This document shows positions 17,781 through 27,347 of a DNA stretch of 64,000 bases, in pieces; position 1 is the stretch's first letter; each line of letters opens with the position of its first letter. The stretch comes from Mycobacterium pseudokansasii (GTDB lineage: Bacteria > Actinomycetota > Actinomycetes > Mycobacteriales > Mycobacteriaceae), in NCBI RefSeq assembly GCF_900566075.1, contig NZ_UPHU01000001.1:4836325-4900324 (forward strand), in the 5' to 3' direction. Position numbers and translations under genes: made by a program. The notes beneath the pieces were generated by a model that saw only the letters and a list, made by a program, of their open reading frames with translations, was not told where the DNA came from and did no database searches.

Positions 17781-18838
17781 TCCCCCATCGCTCGTTCATC
17801 CAGCGGGTTGTTTCGCGTCACGATCAGCGGATCGGTGTTGGTGAACGGGAATTGCGGCAGGTCGTCGATGTGAGTGTTGAATGTGGCGGCGAGGACCTCG
17901 CGGGAATACGCGCTGACCGACGCCCGGTACCCGATGTCACCCGGGGTCGGCTGGTCGAAAAAGATCGCGAAGTGGATGTCGGGCGCGTCGACGACCTCGA
18001 TGTGATGGGGGTAGGCCCGCGGGACGAAGTACACGTCGCCCTGGTTGAGGTAATATGTGTCGAGCGATCCATCGGGATCCATGATCGTCATCCGCGCGGA
18101 ACCTGTTTGTACGTAACCCATCTCGGCGGTGATCGGATGCCAATGCGGTTCGCGCATTCCATCTTCACGCACTCGCAGCGAGTACATCGACAGGTCCTTC
18201 AGCGCCGGCCAGAACTGTACCCGCGCCAGCCGTGCCGAGCCGACGGCAATGCCGACCGGCGGGCTCTGCGCCTCCACGGAGAACTTGTGCGGATCGTTAA
18301 ACCAAGCGGTGGCAGGCACATTCGGCTTGCCGACCCGGGCCGCCAGCGCACGATCGGTGGTGTCGCGGCGCAGTGCAGCGAAGTCCGACGCCGGCAGGTC
18401 GTAGGTGTTGCCCAGCACCGCGTCGGTCATTGCTCCGAACGCCGCGCCCAGACCGAAATCCTCTGGGCGCTCGCTGCGGAAGGCGATGATGAACTCCGCC
18501 ACGTCCTCCCCGATGTTTTCGATATGGTGCAGCGATCCCGAATCGATGTGGAACATGTCTCCGGCGCTGACGACAAAGCTGGCGAACTGGCTATAGGCGT
18601 CAAGGACTGAGACCAGCGACGTTCCGGAGACGCAATAGGTCAACTCGTTGGCGTTGGCGTGCCAGTGCGGTGTACGCATCGCACCCGGATGGATGACCAC
18701 CCGTTTGATGGACATTCCGCGCAGTATCGGAAAGTTGTCGCCCGTCAGACGCCGGATGGAGCCCAGATCGGACTCCTCAACGATCTCACCCTCAACGAGG
18801 GATGCCGCATGCCTGCTAGAACGATCTGAAGTTGCCAC
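17777..18838 (-). CDS. Bicupin, oxalate decarboxylase-like
   Basis: This 353-aa protein has two germin-type cupin barrels. The first carries TPHWHANANELTYCVSG and HIDSGSLHHIENIG; the second carries EPHWHPITAEMGYVQTG and FVPRAYPHHIEVV. Each has the HxH, Glu and distal His set that binds Mn or Fe, as in oxalate decarboxylase (OxdC). OxdC also needs a flexible lid Glu, which I cannot place with certainty, so the reaction remains open (decarboxylase, oxidase or other cupin). The start GTG 18838 has GAGGAAC upstream; the frame stays open to 18961. It is followed by GGT with an ATGA overlap. Confidence 0.85.
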   Translation of the reverse strand: MATSDRSSRHAASLVEGEIVEESDLGSIRRLTGDNFPILRGMSIKRVVIHPGAMRTPHWHANANELTYCVSGTSLVSVLDAYSQFASFVVSAGDMFHIDSGSLHHIENIGEDVAEFIIAFRSERPEDFGLGAAFGAMTDAVLGNTYDLPASDFAALRRDTTDRALAARVGKPNVPATAWFNDPHKFSVEAQSPPVGIAVGSARLARVQFWPALKDLSMYSLRVREDGMREPHWHPITAEMGYVQTGSARMTIMDPDGSLDTYYLNQGDVYFVPRAYPHHIEVVDAPDIHFAIFFDQPTPGDIGYRASVSAYSREVLAATFNTHIDDLPQFPFTNTDPLIVTRNNPLDERAMGE

Positions 18839-18961
18839 TCCGAGTTCCTCACATCCTGTTTGAACCACTGTCGGCTTGCTGCCGGTCTGCTGGTCGAGAC
18901 ATCGCGGCTGCCGGGCGTGTTCGGCGGACACCATCGCGTCCATGACGACCACCGAGCACAA

Positions 18962-20374
18962 CGCCGCGAGCAGCCGGGTGCGCCTCGATCACCGGGACAA
19001 CATCGCACGCCATCGCCGAAACCTCGTAGCCCAGCAAAGTAATAGGTGAATTCTGCTTTGCTCATGTTCTGGCATGACGCCTCGATGTGCTGGCTAGCGA
19101 CAATAGTAACGCGCGAATCTGAAGTTAGTATGTGATTTAATTGCTAGCTTGCTGACAGTTCGCTAATCGAGCGCTGAGAGCTTCGATTTTAACGCGCCAC
19201 TGCTGGACTACTTGATGAGTAGTATGTGCCCGTACGCGGAGCGCCCAGACTGGGTACAGACTCGCATGTCATAATGGTCGGCTCGAGCGGCAAACACCAC
19301 GCTATACCAGATACGGCTCGCAAACACCAGACCGCGGTTGCGGTGCATGCCTAATGCCTACCGACGGCCGCTTTGATTTCCTGGAATGACGGTATCGGCA
19401 ACCCATCGATGTATCTCTAACGCTTTCTAATAATCGAGGTGTATCAGTTTATTGAAAAATCCGATCGAAGATCAGCTGAATCCCCTCTATACTGTGGCGG
19501 CTGGATTTATTCGTTGCGTCAAAGTAATTCCGTGGCCGCGGCCAGATGGGGGCCGCTCCCACTGCAATGGACCGCCAACGATCAGGTAAATCGGTGCGAT
19601 AGGTGCATCCGCCAGCCGACGATGTCGTTGGCGGCAACGTGGGCACCGCCGCCGACTAACGCCATGTCTAGCGGATTTTCCCGAAATATCCAGTCAGATA
19701 GGCAGCACCCTGCGATGATTAAATCTTTAGTCAAGCAGCTAACAGCCAGGCGGCTTCGACGCACTCGCCGCGGCATGAGAACGTGCGCGATAACCAGGGT
19801 GGATCCGCAGCAGTGGACCAAGGCGGTTGAGGAATCGTGAGTGCCTTAGTCGATCAGCTTTGTCCCAAATCCAGTACGGGACATATCGATATATCTATCC
19901 CGGGAGTAAAATCGACACCACGCAGACGCTTATGGCGGCAGATGAAGATCGATGATAATCCTCGCGCCGGACAGTCGCTAGCGCTGATGGCGGCCCGTCG
20001 TGTCAAATCATACAGCCGTATTAACAGTTTGCTAGAATAGCATTTGCTTCGGGACGATAATCGAACATGTCCTTCCGAACTCCCTACTCGACGATAATTT
20101 TTGTGAGGTAGTTGCCAATTTTCGTGTCAGCTAGCAGGTTTGGCACAGCCCCTTCACGACAACCGCGAGCAACGTCCAGGCACTCCGGCGCTCTAGTCCT
20201 GGCTGCCCATCCGATTCCAATGAGGACACGCCGTGAGTCTTGAGCACGGGCTCGCCATGTTCACCGCGAGCGGAGTTCGGATCCCACGCGGGCACCGAAA
20301 AATCTCGACCCCGGCCGGGGGCCGCCGGTTAGGGTGACGCTCAACATCGATGCGGAGGGCGGCCGGGCCTAGGC
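18962..20374. other. Lower-GC gene desert of 1.4 kb
   Basis: Base composition is visibly lower in GC than on either side, with many stops in all frames. The longest readings (for example 19439-19840 plus, 19582-19821 minus) have no recognisable motif, no ribosome site and odd composition. I found no tRNA, no transposase and no terminal inverted repeat. It lies where the accessory block meets the conserved AI-2E gene, so it may be decayed foreign DNA. The last 100 bases presumably hold the AI-2E promoter (TAGGGT near 20331). Confidence 0.6.
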
Positions 20375-21532
20375 ATGAATACCGAATTCACGCTCAGCCA
20401 GAAACGTGCGCTGGCGGTCCTCACCCTGGTCGCCCTGCTGTTCGGCGCGTACTTCCTGCGTGACTATTTCGTGCTCATCGTGGTAGCGGCGGTCGGCGCG
20501 TATCTGTTCACGCCACTGTTCAATTGGTTCAACAAGCGGCTGAGCACCGGCTTGTCGGCCACGTGCACGGTGTTGACGGCATTGGCCAGTGTGTTCATTC
20601 CGGTCGCGCTGTTGGTGGTGCTGGCCATAGTCCAGGTCGCCCGGATGGTCGACAACGTCGCCGAGTGGTTCAAGACCACCGATCCCAGCCAGCTCGGCGA
20701 CAAGGTTCTGCACCTGGTCAACGACTTGCTGGCCCGGGTGCCGTTCCTGCATGTGACCGTGACTCCCGAGATGTTGCGAAACACGATGATTTCTGCGGCT
20801 CGCACCGTCGGCACTTGGCTGCTGCATGTCTTGCAGGGCGCGGCCGGAAGCCTCGCCGGCGCAATCACGTCCGCCATCATCTTTCTGTATGTCTTCGTGG
20901 CACTGCTGTTGAACCGGGACAAGTTACGGACGCTGATCGGCCAGCTCAACCCGCTGGGCGAGGAAGTCACCGACTTGTACCTGCGCAAGATGGGCTCGAT
21001 GGTTCGCGGCACCGTCAACGGCCAGTTCGTCATCGCCCTGTGCCAAGGGGTGGCCGGCGCCGCGTCCATCTACCTCGCCGGGTTTCACCACGGGTTCTTC
21101 ATCTTCGCGATCGTGCTGACCGCGCTGTCGATCATTCCGCTGGGCGGCGGGATCGTGACGATCCCGTTCGGCATCGGGATGATCTTCTACGGCAACATCG
21201 CGGGCGGCGTGTTCGTGGTGCTCTGGCACCTGCTGGTGGTCACCAACATCGACAACTTCTTACGACCGATCCTGGTTCCGCGCGACGCCCGGCTGAACTC
21301 GGCGCTGATGTTGCTCTCGGTGTTCGCGGGCATCGGCATGTTCGGCCCGTGGGGCATCATCATCGGTCCGGTGCTGATGATCCTCATCGTCACCACCATC
21401 GACGTCTACCTGGCGGTGTACAAGGGGGTCGAACTCAAGCAGCACCACGACCCACCCACCCGTCGCAAGTGGCTTTCGCGCCGAACCGGGAACACCCCGG
21501 CCGGCGCGACTACTGACTCAGTCGATCCGTGA
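20375..21532 (+). CDS. AI-2E family transporter-like membrane protein, Rv1101c-like
   Basis: This 385-aa polytopic protein of the AI-2E (PF01594) family shows LVALLFGAYFLRDYFVLIVV, ATCTVLTALASVFIPVALLVV, SAIIFLYVFVALLLNRDKLRT and the C-terminal block FIFAIVLTALSIIPLGGG, then VVTNIDNFLRPILVPRDARL, the family signature. A cluster of eight or so helices is expected. Family members are proposed exporters of small molecules; the substrate is unknown here. It is a lone gene whose end overlaps the convergent dienelactone hydrolase by 23 bases. Confidence 0.93.
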   Translation: MNTEFTLSQKRALAVLTLVALLFGAYFLRDYFVLIVVAAVGAYLFTPLFNWFNKRLSTGLSATCTVLTALASVFIPVALLVVLAIVQVARMVDNVAEWFKTTDPSQLGDKVLHLVNDLLARVPFLHVTVTPEMLRNTMISAARTVGTWLLHVLQGAAGSLAGAITSAIIFLYVFVALLLNRDKLRTLIGQLNPLGEEVTDLYLRKMGSMVRGTVNGQFVIALCQGVAGAASIYLAGFHHGFFIFAIVLTALSIIPLGGGIVTIPFGIGMIFYGNIAGGVFVVLWHLLVVTNIDNFLRPILVPRDARLNSALMLLSVFAGIGMFGPWGIIIGPVLMILIVTTIDVYLAVYKGVELKQHHDPPTRRKWLSRRTGNTPAGATTDSVDP

Positions 21533-22310
21533 GGAATTCGGCCACGCGCTTGCGGGCTTCGTATGCCGCCTGACCGTCCACCTCGCGGACCTCGTCGGTG
21601 AGCACCGAATGCGCCATCCGGCTGAAGCCGTCCGCGTTGCCCGGGCTGGAGTCGATCTCGATCACCGCGAATGCGTCGCCGAGTCGCTGCTTGAGCGTGG
21701 CGAACCGTTCCCGCGGCGCCATCTTGTCCTCGCTGAAACGCAACCCCATGGCGCACAAGCCGTCGTTGGCGCAGCGGTCGGCGACGACTCGAAGCTCGGA
21801 TTCGCTCAGCCCGGGGTCGCGACGCTGTGCGGGCGTCAGCGGCAGTGGCACCGAGGGCTGGCTGAGCACTGGGGCGAGCACACTGTCGTCGACCGCGGCA
21901 GCCAGCGCGAAGCCGCCGGTGAAACATTGGCCGATCACGCCGACACCCTTACCGGGGGTCGACGCGTTGAGGTCGCGCGCCAGCGCCCGCAGAAACTGCG
22001 CCACCGGGCGTTGCTTGTCGGTGGCCATCGCCGCGAATTCCCTTGCCACGCAGGCCCGGCTGATCGTAGCCGCCATATAACCCGCCGACACCGCCTTGCC
22101 CGGCTCACCGAACAGCGACGGGATGGCCACGGTGAACCCGTTGTCCACCAGGTGGTTGCCCAGGCCCAGCACTCCGGGGTGAATGCCCGGGATCTCCGGG
22201 ATCAGCACCACTCCCGGGCCGGACCCCTTGCGATAGACGTCGTGGGTGTAGCCGCCACCGGTGAAGGGCGTTGACGACCACCCGGACAGGTCTGCTTCGG
22301 GTCCGCTCAC
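21510..22310 (-). CDS. Dienelactone hydrolase family protein
   Basis: This 266-aa alpha/beta hydrolase of the DLH family carries the nucleophile cysteine in GVGVIGQCFTGGFAL (GxCxxG, where serine hydrolases have Ser) and an N-terminal GVVLIPEIPGIHPGVL with a Glu typical of DLH. It is slightly longer than the 235-aa prototype. The natural substrate is unknown. It starts with GTG 22310, 12 bases downstream of the end of the DUF4245 gene, so the two form an operon. The tail overlaps the AI-2E gene on the other strand. Confidence 0.9.
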   Translation of the reverse strand: MSGPEADLSGWSSTPFTGGGYTHDVYRKGSGPGVVLIPEIPGIHPGVLGLGNHLVDNGFTVAIPSLFGEPGKAVSAGYMAATISRACVAREFAAMATDKQRPVAQFLRALARDLNASTPGKGVGVIGQCFTGGFALAAAVDDSVLAPVLSQPSVPLPLTPAQRRDPGLSESELRVVADRCANDGLCAMGLRFSEDKMAPRERFATLKQRLGDAFAVIEIDSSPGNADGFSRMAHSVLTDEVREVDGQAAYEARKRVAEFLTDRLSQ

Positions 22311-22322
22311 GATACGTCTCTC

Positions 22323-22970
22323 CTAACGGTTCGGGGCCAACGGCGGCTGCGACTGGGTCGCAGCGGCCAGCGTGCGGAACTCCTCGGCGTTGCCCGCACC
22401 GGTGATCGCGACCTGGGTGGGACCGGCCGTGCTGGCCAGCCTGGTGGTCCACACCGGCTCGAATGCGCCGTTTTTGTCGGCGCCTTCATACACGATCCAG
22501 TTGGTTCCGTCGACGTCGACGGTTCCGGTGGGGTACATGCCCGGATGGATGGAACCGACCAGCTTGTCCTCGTCGGCGTTGCTCTGAGTCAGGCTCAGGT
22601 ACATCCCCGTCGGGCTGATGTATCCCACGGTTGAGGTGGCCGCGTTCAGCCGCTGACCGGCAGACGTATCGGTCCGGCCGTTCTCGATGCCGCCACGACC
22701 ACCGGAGTTGGGTTGCCATCCCGGGGGCAGTACCGGCAGCCGGATCGGGAACCCCAGCGTAGCGGCGTCTGCCCGTAATGCCCTCGCCGCGTCGTAGGAC
22801 GGGATCCGTCCCCGGCTGGTCCCGCCCGGCTGCAACGAACACATCCCGACCAGGCCCGCCAGCACGATGCAGCCGATCACCAGCGGCACCAGCGACCAGA
22901 ACATGTCGCGACCGTCCTGCAGCAACCGTGGTTTGGCCGGCTTCGGGGCAGGCTGCGGCTCAACAGTCAC
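22323..22970 (-). CDS. DUF4245 membrane-anchored protein, Rv1100-like
   Basis: This 215-aa protein has a short Pro-rich cytosolic head, one membrane helix ([20 protein letters not shown]) and an extracytoplasmic domain with [49 protein letters not shown] and ATSTAGPTQ-like strands. This is the DUF4245 architecture found next to glpX in actinobacteria. The function is unknown. The start GTG 22970 lies only 55 bases from the divergent glpX start, so both share a control region. It is followed by the DLH gene at 12 bases. Confidence 0.88.
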   Translation of the reverse strand: MTVEPQPAPKPAKPRLLQDGRDMFWSLVPLVIGCIVLAGLVGMCSLQPGGTSRGRIPSYDAARALRADAATLGFPIRLPVLPPGWQPNSGGRGGIENGRTDTSAGQRLNAATSTVGYISPTGMYLSLTQSNADEDKLVGSIHPGMYPTGTVDVDGTNWIVYEGADKNGAFEPVWTTRLASTAGPTQVAITGAGNAEEFRTLAAATQSQPPLAPNR

Positions 22971-23025
22971 CCGGCCAGTATCCCAGCTCGTGCCGCGTGA
23001 TTCGCTTCTGGGACAATCACCAACC

Positions 23026-24114
23026 ATGACTGCACAGGGATCCGGTTCGTCGCCGGCGACCGTTGCGAAAACCGACCCTTCGGCCACCCGACCGGCGCGC
23101 GGGGAGGCGCCGGACCGCAACCTGGCCCTGGAGTTGGTGCGGGTCACCGAGGCCGGCGCCATGGCCGCCGGGCGCTGGGTGGGCCGCGGCGACAAAGAGG
23201 GCGGCGACGGCGCGGCGGTCGACGCGATACGTGAGCTGGTGAACTCGGTCTCGATGCGCGGCGTCGTGGTGATCGGCGAGGGCGAAAAAGACCATGCGCC
23301 GATGTTGTACAACGGCGAAGAAGTCGGCAACGGCGACGGCCCGGAATGCGACTTCGCCGTGGACCCGATCGACGGCACCACGCTGATGAGCAAAGGCATG
23401 CCCAACGCCATCTCGGTGCTGGCGGTGGCCGATCGCGGCGCGATGTTCGACCCGTCGGCGGTGTTCTACATGAATAAGATCGCCGTCGGCCCCGACGCCG
23501 CACACGTACTGGACATCACCGCCCCGATTTCGGAAAACATCCGGGCCGTGGCCAAGGTCAAGGAATTGTCGGTACGGGACATGACGGTGTGCATCCTGGA
23601 CCGCCCACGGCACGCGCAGCTGATCCACGACGTGCGCGCCACCGGGGCGCGGATCCGGCTGATCACCGACGGTGACGTAGCCGGCGCGATCTCGGCGTGC
23701 CGCCCCGAGTCGGGCACCGACATGCTGGCCGGCATCGGCGGCACTCCGGAGGGCATCATCACCGCGGCGGCCATCCGGTGCATGGGCGGGGCGATCCAGG
23801 CGCAGCTGGCGCCCAAGGACGAGGCCGAACGCCGCAAGGCGCTGGACGCCGGCCATGATGTCGAGCGAGTACTGACCACCGAGGATCTGGTGTCCGGCGA
23901 GAACGTCTTCTTCTGCGCCACCGGGGTCACCGACGGCGACCTGCTCAAGGGTGTGCGCTATTACCCCGGCGGCTGTACCACCCAGTCGATCGTGATGCGG
24001 TCGAAGTCGGGCACCGTGCGAATGATCGAGGCCTACCACCGGCTTTCGAAGCTCAACGAGTACTCGGCAATCGACTTCACCGGCGACACCAACGCCGCCT
24101 ACCCGCTCCCCTGA
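23026..24114 (+). CDS. glpX: Class II fructose-1,6-bisphosphatase
   Basis: This 362-aa lithium-sensitive metal-dependent phosphatase makes fructose-6-phosphate, an essential gluconeogenic step during growth on lipids. Key motifs are [38 protein letters not shown] (metal and phosphate binding) and [12 protein letters not shown], then [18 protein letters not shown]. The length matches the H37Rv Rv1099c protein. ATG 23026 is used. It is followed by fum after 27 bases on the same strand, so co-transcription is likely. Confidence 0.97.
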   Translation: MTAQGSGSSPATVAKTDPSATRPARGEAPDRNLALELVRVTEAGAMAAGRWVGRGDKEGGDGAAVDAIRELVNSVSMRGVVVIGEGEKDHAPMLYNGEEVGNGDGPECDFAVDPIDGTTLMSKGMPNAISVLAVADRGAMFDPSAVFYMNKIAVGPDAAHVLDITAPISENIRAVAKVKELSVRDMTVCILDRPRHAQLIHDVRATGARIRLITDGDVAGAISACRPESGTDMLAGIGGTPEGIITAAAIRCMGGAIQAQLAPKDEAERRKALDAGHDVERVLTTEDLVSGENVFFCATGVTDGDLLKGVRYYPGGCTTQSIVMRSKSGTVRMIEAYHRLSKLNEYSAIDFTGDTNAAYPLP

Positions 24115-24141
24115 CCCACCCCACAACCAAGGACCCTATCT

Positions 24142-25548
24142 ATGGCCGAGGACCCCGAATACCGCATCGAACACGACACCATGGGCGAGGTCAGGGTGCC
24201 GGCGAAAGCGTTGTGGCGCGCGCAAACCCAGCGTGCGGTGGAAAACTTCCCGATCTCCGGGCGGGGCCTGGAGCGCGCCCAGATCCGCGCCCTGGGCCTG
24301 TTGAAAGGCGCCTGCGCGCAAGTGAACAAGGACCTCGGCTTGCTGGCGCCGGAAATGGCCGACGCCATCATCGCCGCCGCAGCCGAGATCGCCGACGGTC
24401 AACACGACGACCAGTTCCCCATCGACGTCTTCCAGACGGGTTCGGGTACCAGCTCCAACATGAACACCAACGAGGTGATCGCCAGCATCGCCGCCGCCAA
24501 CGGTGTTGCGGTGCACCCCAACGACGACGTCAATATGTCGCAGTCGTCGAACGACACCTTCCCCACCGCAACCCATATCGCGGCCACCGAGGCCGCGGTC
24601 AGCCATCTCATCCCGGCACTGCAGGTCTTGCACGATGCGCTGGCGGCCAAGGCTCTTGAGTGGCAGACGGTGGTGAAGTCGGGCCGGACCCACCTGATGG
24701 ATGCCGTCCCGATCACCCTCGGTCAGGAATTCAGCGGATACGCCCGCCAGATCGAGGCCGGCATCGAAAGAGTGCGCGCCACGCTGCCGCGGCTGGGCGA
24801 ACTGGCGATCGGCGGCACCGCCGTCGGTACCGGCCTCAACGCGCCCGAGGCCTTCGGCGTCAAGGTGGTGTCAGTACTGGTGGCTCAGACCGGCCTGTCC
24901 GAATTGCGGACGGCGGCGAACTCTTTCGAGGCCCAAGCCGCCCGGGACGGATTGGTGGAGGCGTCGGGGGCGTTGCGCACCATCGCGGTGTCGCTGACCA
25001 AGATCGCCAACGACATCCGCTGGATGGGCTCCGGCCCGTTGACCGGGCTGGCCGAAATCCGGCTGCCGGACCTGCAGCCGGGCAGCTCGATCATGCCGGG
25101 GAAGGTGAATCCGGTTATCCCCGAGGCGGTTACGCAGGTGGCCGCGCAGGTGATCGGCAACGATGCCGCAGTCGCCTGGGGCGGAGCCAACGGCGCCTTC
25201 GAACTCAACGTCTACATCCCGATGATGGCCCGCAACATCCTCGAGTCGTTCAAGCTGCTGACTAACGTCTCGACGTTGTTCGCCCACCGCTGCATCACCG
25301 GGCTGACCGCCAACGTCGAGCACCTGCGTGAACTGGCCGAGTCGTCACCGTCGATCGTCACGCCGCTGAACTCGGTCATCGGTTACGAGGAGGCGGCCGC
25401 CGTCGCCAAGCAGGCACTCAAGGAGCGAAAGACCATCCGCCAGACCGTCATCGATCGCGGCCTGGTGGGCGACAAGCTCTCGATCGAGGAGCTCGATCGC
25501 CGCCTCGACGTGTTGGCGATGGCCAAGGTCGAAGCGGCCGACGACTAG
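24142..25548 (+). CDS. fum: Class II fumarate hydratase
   Basis: This 468-aa tetrameric, iron-independent fumarase of the TCA cycle carries the superfamily signature [17 protein letters not shown], the [18 protein letters not shown] segment, the catalytic-His region [17 protein letters not shown] and [17 protein letters not shown]. It is preceded by AAGGAC near the ATG and lies directly downstream of glpX. It matches Rv1098c, a few residues shorter at the C-terminus. Confidence 0.97.
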   Translation: MAEDPEYRIEHDTMGEVRVPAKALWRAQTQRAVENFPISGRGLERAQIRALGLLKGACAQVNKDLGLLAPEMADAIIAAAAEIADGQHDDQFPIDVFQTGSGTSSNMNTNEVIASIAAANGVAVHPNDDVNMSQSSNDTFPTATHIAATEAAVSHLIPALQVLHDALAAKALEWQTVVKSGRTHLMDAVPITLGQEFSGYARQIEAGIERVRATLPRLGELAIGGTAVGTGLNAPEAFGVKVVSVLVAQTGLSELRTAANSFEAQAARDGLVEASGALRTIAVSLTKIANDIRWMGSGPLTGLAEIRLPDLQPGSSIMPGKVNPVIPEAVTQVAAQVIGNDAAVAWGGANGAFELNVYIPMMARNILESFKLLTNVSTLFAHRCITGLTANVEHLRELAESSPSIVTPLNSVIGYEEAAAVAKQALKERKTIRQTVIDRGLVGDKLSIEELDRRLDVLAMAKVEAADD

Positions 25549-25564
25549 GCCGGTCGATACCGGC
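25549..25564 (+). terminator. Short hairpin after fum
   Basis: GCCGGT-CGAT-ACCGGC is a perfect six-base stem beginning one base after the fum stop codon. No T-run follows, so termination strength is doubtful. Confidence 0.35.
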
Positions 25565-25642
25565 GTCACGCGGATCTGCGGTGGCGCGAATGCACGGCTA
25601 CCTTGGTTGAGGTAGTCCCTGAAAGCGAGGGTGGTTCAGCAG

Positions 25643-26605
25643 ATGACGGCACCTCCGGGCGGCCCATACGGCCAAGATCCGAATCAGTATGGGCAGCAAC
25701 CCTATTGGGGTGGCCAGCCGCAGGGCGGGCCGTACCCGTACCCGCCGGGCGGCCCGTACGCCAACCCTCAAGGGACGGATCCCTACGGCGCGCCCCCCTA
25801 CCCGCCCCAGCAATATCCGCAACCCGGCCAGCAATATCCGCCCGGCTGGCCCCCGGGGCAGTACCCGCCCGGACCACCGCCGAAGCCGCCCGGCTCGAAG
25901 GTGCCGTGGCTGATCCTCGCCGGCGTCGCGCTGGTGGGCGTGATCGCGCTGGTAATCGTCCTGGTGGTGGTGCTCAACCACCGCAACAGCTCGGTCACCG
26001 CCAACTCCCCGAGTCCCTCGGCGACGACGGGCGCCCCGAGCTCCGGGCCCAACGGTTCTCAGCAGACCGCGACCGACTGCACGCCCAACGTGTCCGGCGG
26101 CGACAAACCCGAGAACGGCACGATCAGCGCCGGCAAACTGTCGTTTCCGGCCAGCGTGGCACCGGGATGGGCACCGTTCTCCGACGACCAGAGCCCTAAT
26201 CTGATCGACGCGGTAGGTGTGGGCCAAGAGGTGCCCGGCGCCAGCCAGTGGATGATGCAGGCCGAAGTCGCGATCACCAACTTCGTCTCCAGCATGGACG
26301 TCGGCAAGCAAGCCTCGAAGCTGATGCAATGTGTGGCCAGCGGCCCGGGCTATTCGCAGTCCCAGCCCACCCTGGGGCCGACGAAGACGTCGTCGATCAC
26401 CGTCGACGGAGTCAAGGCCGCCCGCGTGGACGCCGACATCACGATCGCCGACACCTCACGCCACGTGAAGGGTGACACCGTTACCATCGTCGCGGTGGAC
26501 ACCAAACCGGTCACCACCTTCATGGGCGCGACACCCATCGGTGATGCCGGCTCAGCGGCAACGATCAGTAAGGTCATCGCCGCCCTGAAGGTGTCGAAAT
26601 CGTGA
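25643..26605 (+). CDS. Gly/Pro/Tyr-rich membrane protein, Rv1097c-like
   Basis: This 320-aa protein begins with about 85 residues of Gly-Pro-Tyr-Gln repeats (PYGQDPNQYGQQPYWGG and similar). One membrane helix follows, WLILAGVALVGVIALVIVLVV, then a Ser/Thr linker and an extracytoplasmic domain with TDCTPNVSGGDKPENG, WMMQAEVAITNFV and KVIAALKVSKS. The last domain resembles sensor-like secreted domains of actinobacteria (inference). The start is uncertain: ATG 25643, or GTG 25631 directly after GAGG. A TACCTT element lies about 50 bases upstream. Confidence 0.85.
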   Translation: MTAPPGGPYGQDPNQYGQQPYWGGQPQGGPYPYPPGGPYANPQGTDPYGAPPYPPQQYPQPGQQYPPGWPPGQYPPGPPPKPPGSKVPWLILAGVALVGVIALVIVLVVVLNHRNSSVTANSPSPSATTGAPSSGPNGSQQTATDCTPNVSGGDKPENGTISAGKLSFPASVAPGWAPFSDDQSPNLIDAVGVGQEVPGASQWMMQAEVAITNFVSSMDVGKQASKLMQCVASGPGYSQSQPTLGPTKTSSITVDGVKAARVDADITIADTSRHVKGDTVTIVAVDTKPVTTFMGATPIGDAGSAATISKVIAALKVSKS

Positions 26606-26636
26606 CGGATCGCGGTTGCGCGGCCATACTTCCGAT

Positions 26637-27347
26637 ATGGCTCGACTGATACGCAGGTACTGCCTCGCGTTGGCGGCGGTCCTAGCGGTAGTGACCTCGG
26701 CGTGGGCGGTCATCTCAGTGCCGGCGGCAGCGGTGCCGGCAACCCCCAGTGGCGAGATCTGGCAATGGGCGTTGGGAAAAAACATGCTCACCGACGCGAC
26801 GTTGCGGGACTACCTCAACTCGGCGCCGGGCGGACCCGGCCGGGTTTGCTACGGAGACCCCAAACTCTGCCAGCAGTCAACCCCCGACCCGCAGGACATC
26901 CGCGCGCTGACCGATATCGTCCGAGTCCCCAGCGAGGGGTTCGGGCTGGTTCCTGACGAACACGGCACCGTGGTGAGCGTCGTGTTGTACAACGACATCC
27001 GCGAACAGAAATACCTCTACCGGGGCAAACTACCCGAAGGATGGACCTGGGACAGCACCGCCACCGACGTCGGAGCCGTCTTCGGCACACCCAACATGGT
27101 GGCCGGCTTCGAGCAGCAACCCTACATTCCGATCGCCTTCAAATACCAGACAGCCGATCATCTCTACGATCTGCGGGTCGAATTCGCCGCCACCACAGCC
27201 GATGAGTTGCCCGGCGCACACATGCGCACCATCGCGGTCAGCCAGGCGCCGGGCGCCCCCGCCAGCCAGACCGCGGTATCGACGAGTGCACCCGCACCGG
27301 CATCGGTGTCGGTGTCGCCGGCGGCGACCCGTCCCCCCAACGCCTAG
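26637..27347 (+). CDS. Secreted protein of unknown function
   Basis: This 236-aa protein begins MARLIRRYCLALAAVLAVV and ends its export signal near VISVPAAAVPATPSG, a typical Sec signal with an Ala-X-Ala cleavage site. The mature part contains a CYGDPKLCQQ cysteine pair, a DDIRALTDIV-like helix, YNDIREQKYLYRGKLPEGWTW and KYQTADHLYDLRVEF, then a low-complexity Ala/Ser/Pro tail. I do not recognise the family. It follows the Rv1097c-like gene by 31 bases and is convergent with the cyclase gene, the two stops overlapping by four bases. Confidence 0.8.
   Translation: MARLIRRYCLALAAVLAVVTSAWAVISVPAAAVPATPSGEIWQWALGKNMLTDATLRDYLNSAPGGPGRVCYGDPKLCQQSTPDPQDIRALTDIVRVPSEGFGLVPDEHGTVVSVVLYNDIREQKYLYRGKLPEGWTWDSTATDVGAVFGTPNMVAGFEQQPYIPIAFKYQTADHLYDLRVEFAATTADELPGAHMRTIAVSQAPGAPASQTAVSTSAPAPASVSVSPAATRPPNA

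Noticed and set aside
18839..18961. N-terminal extension of the bicupin to 18961
   Set aside because: The added 41 residues look non-conserved and a better ribosome site sits before GTG 18838. The long form is still possible.
19439..19840. 133-codon frame in the gene desert
   Set aside because: No ribosome site, no motif, unnatural composition, and the opposite strand is equally open.
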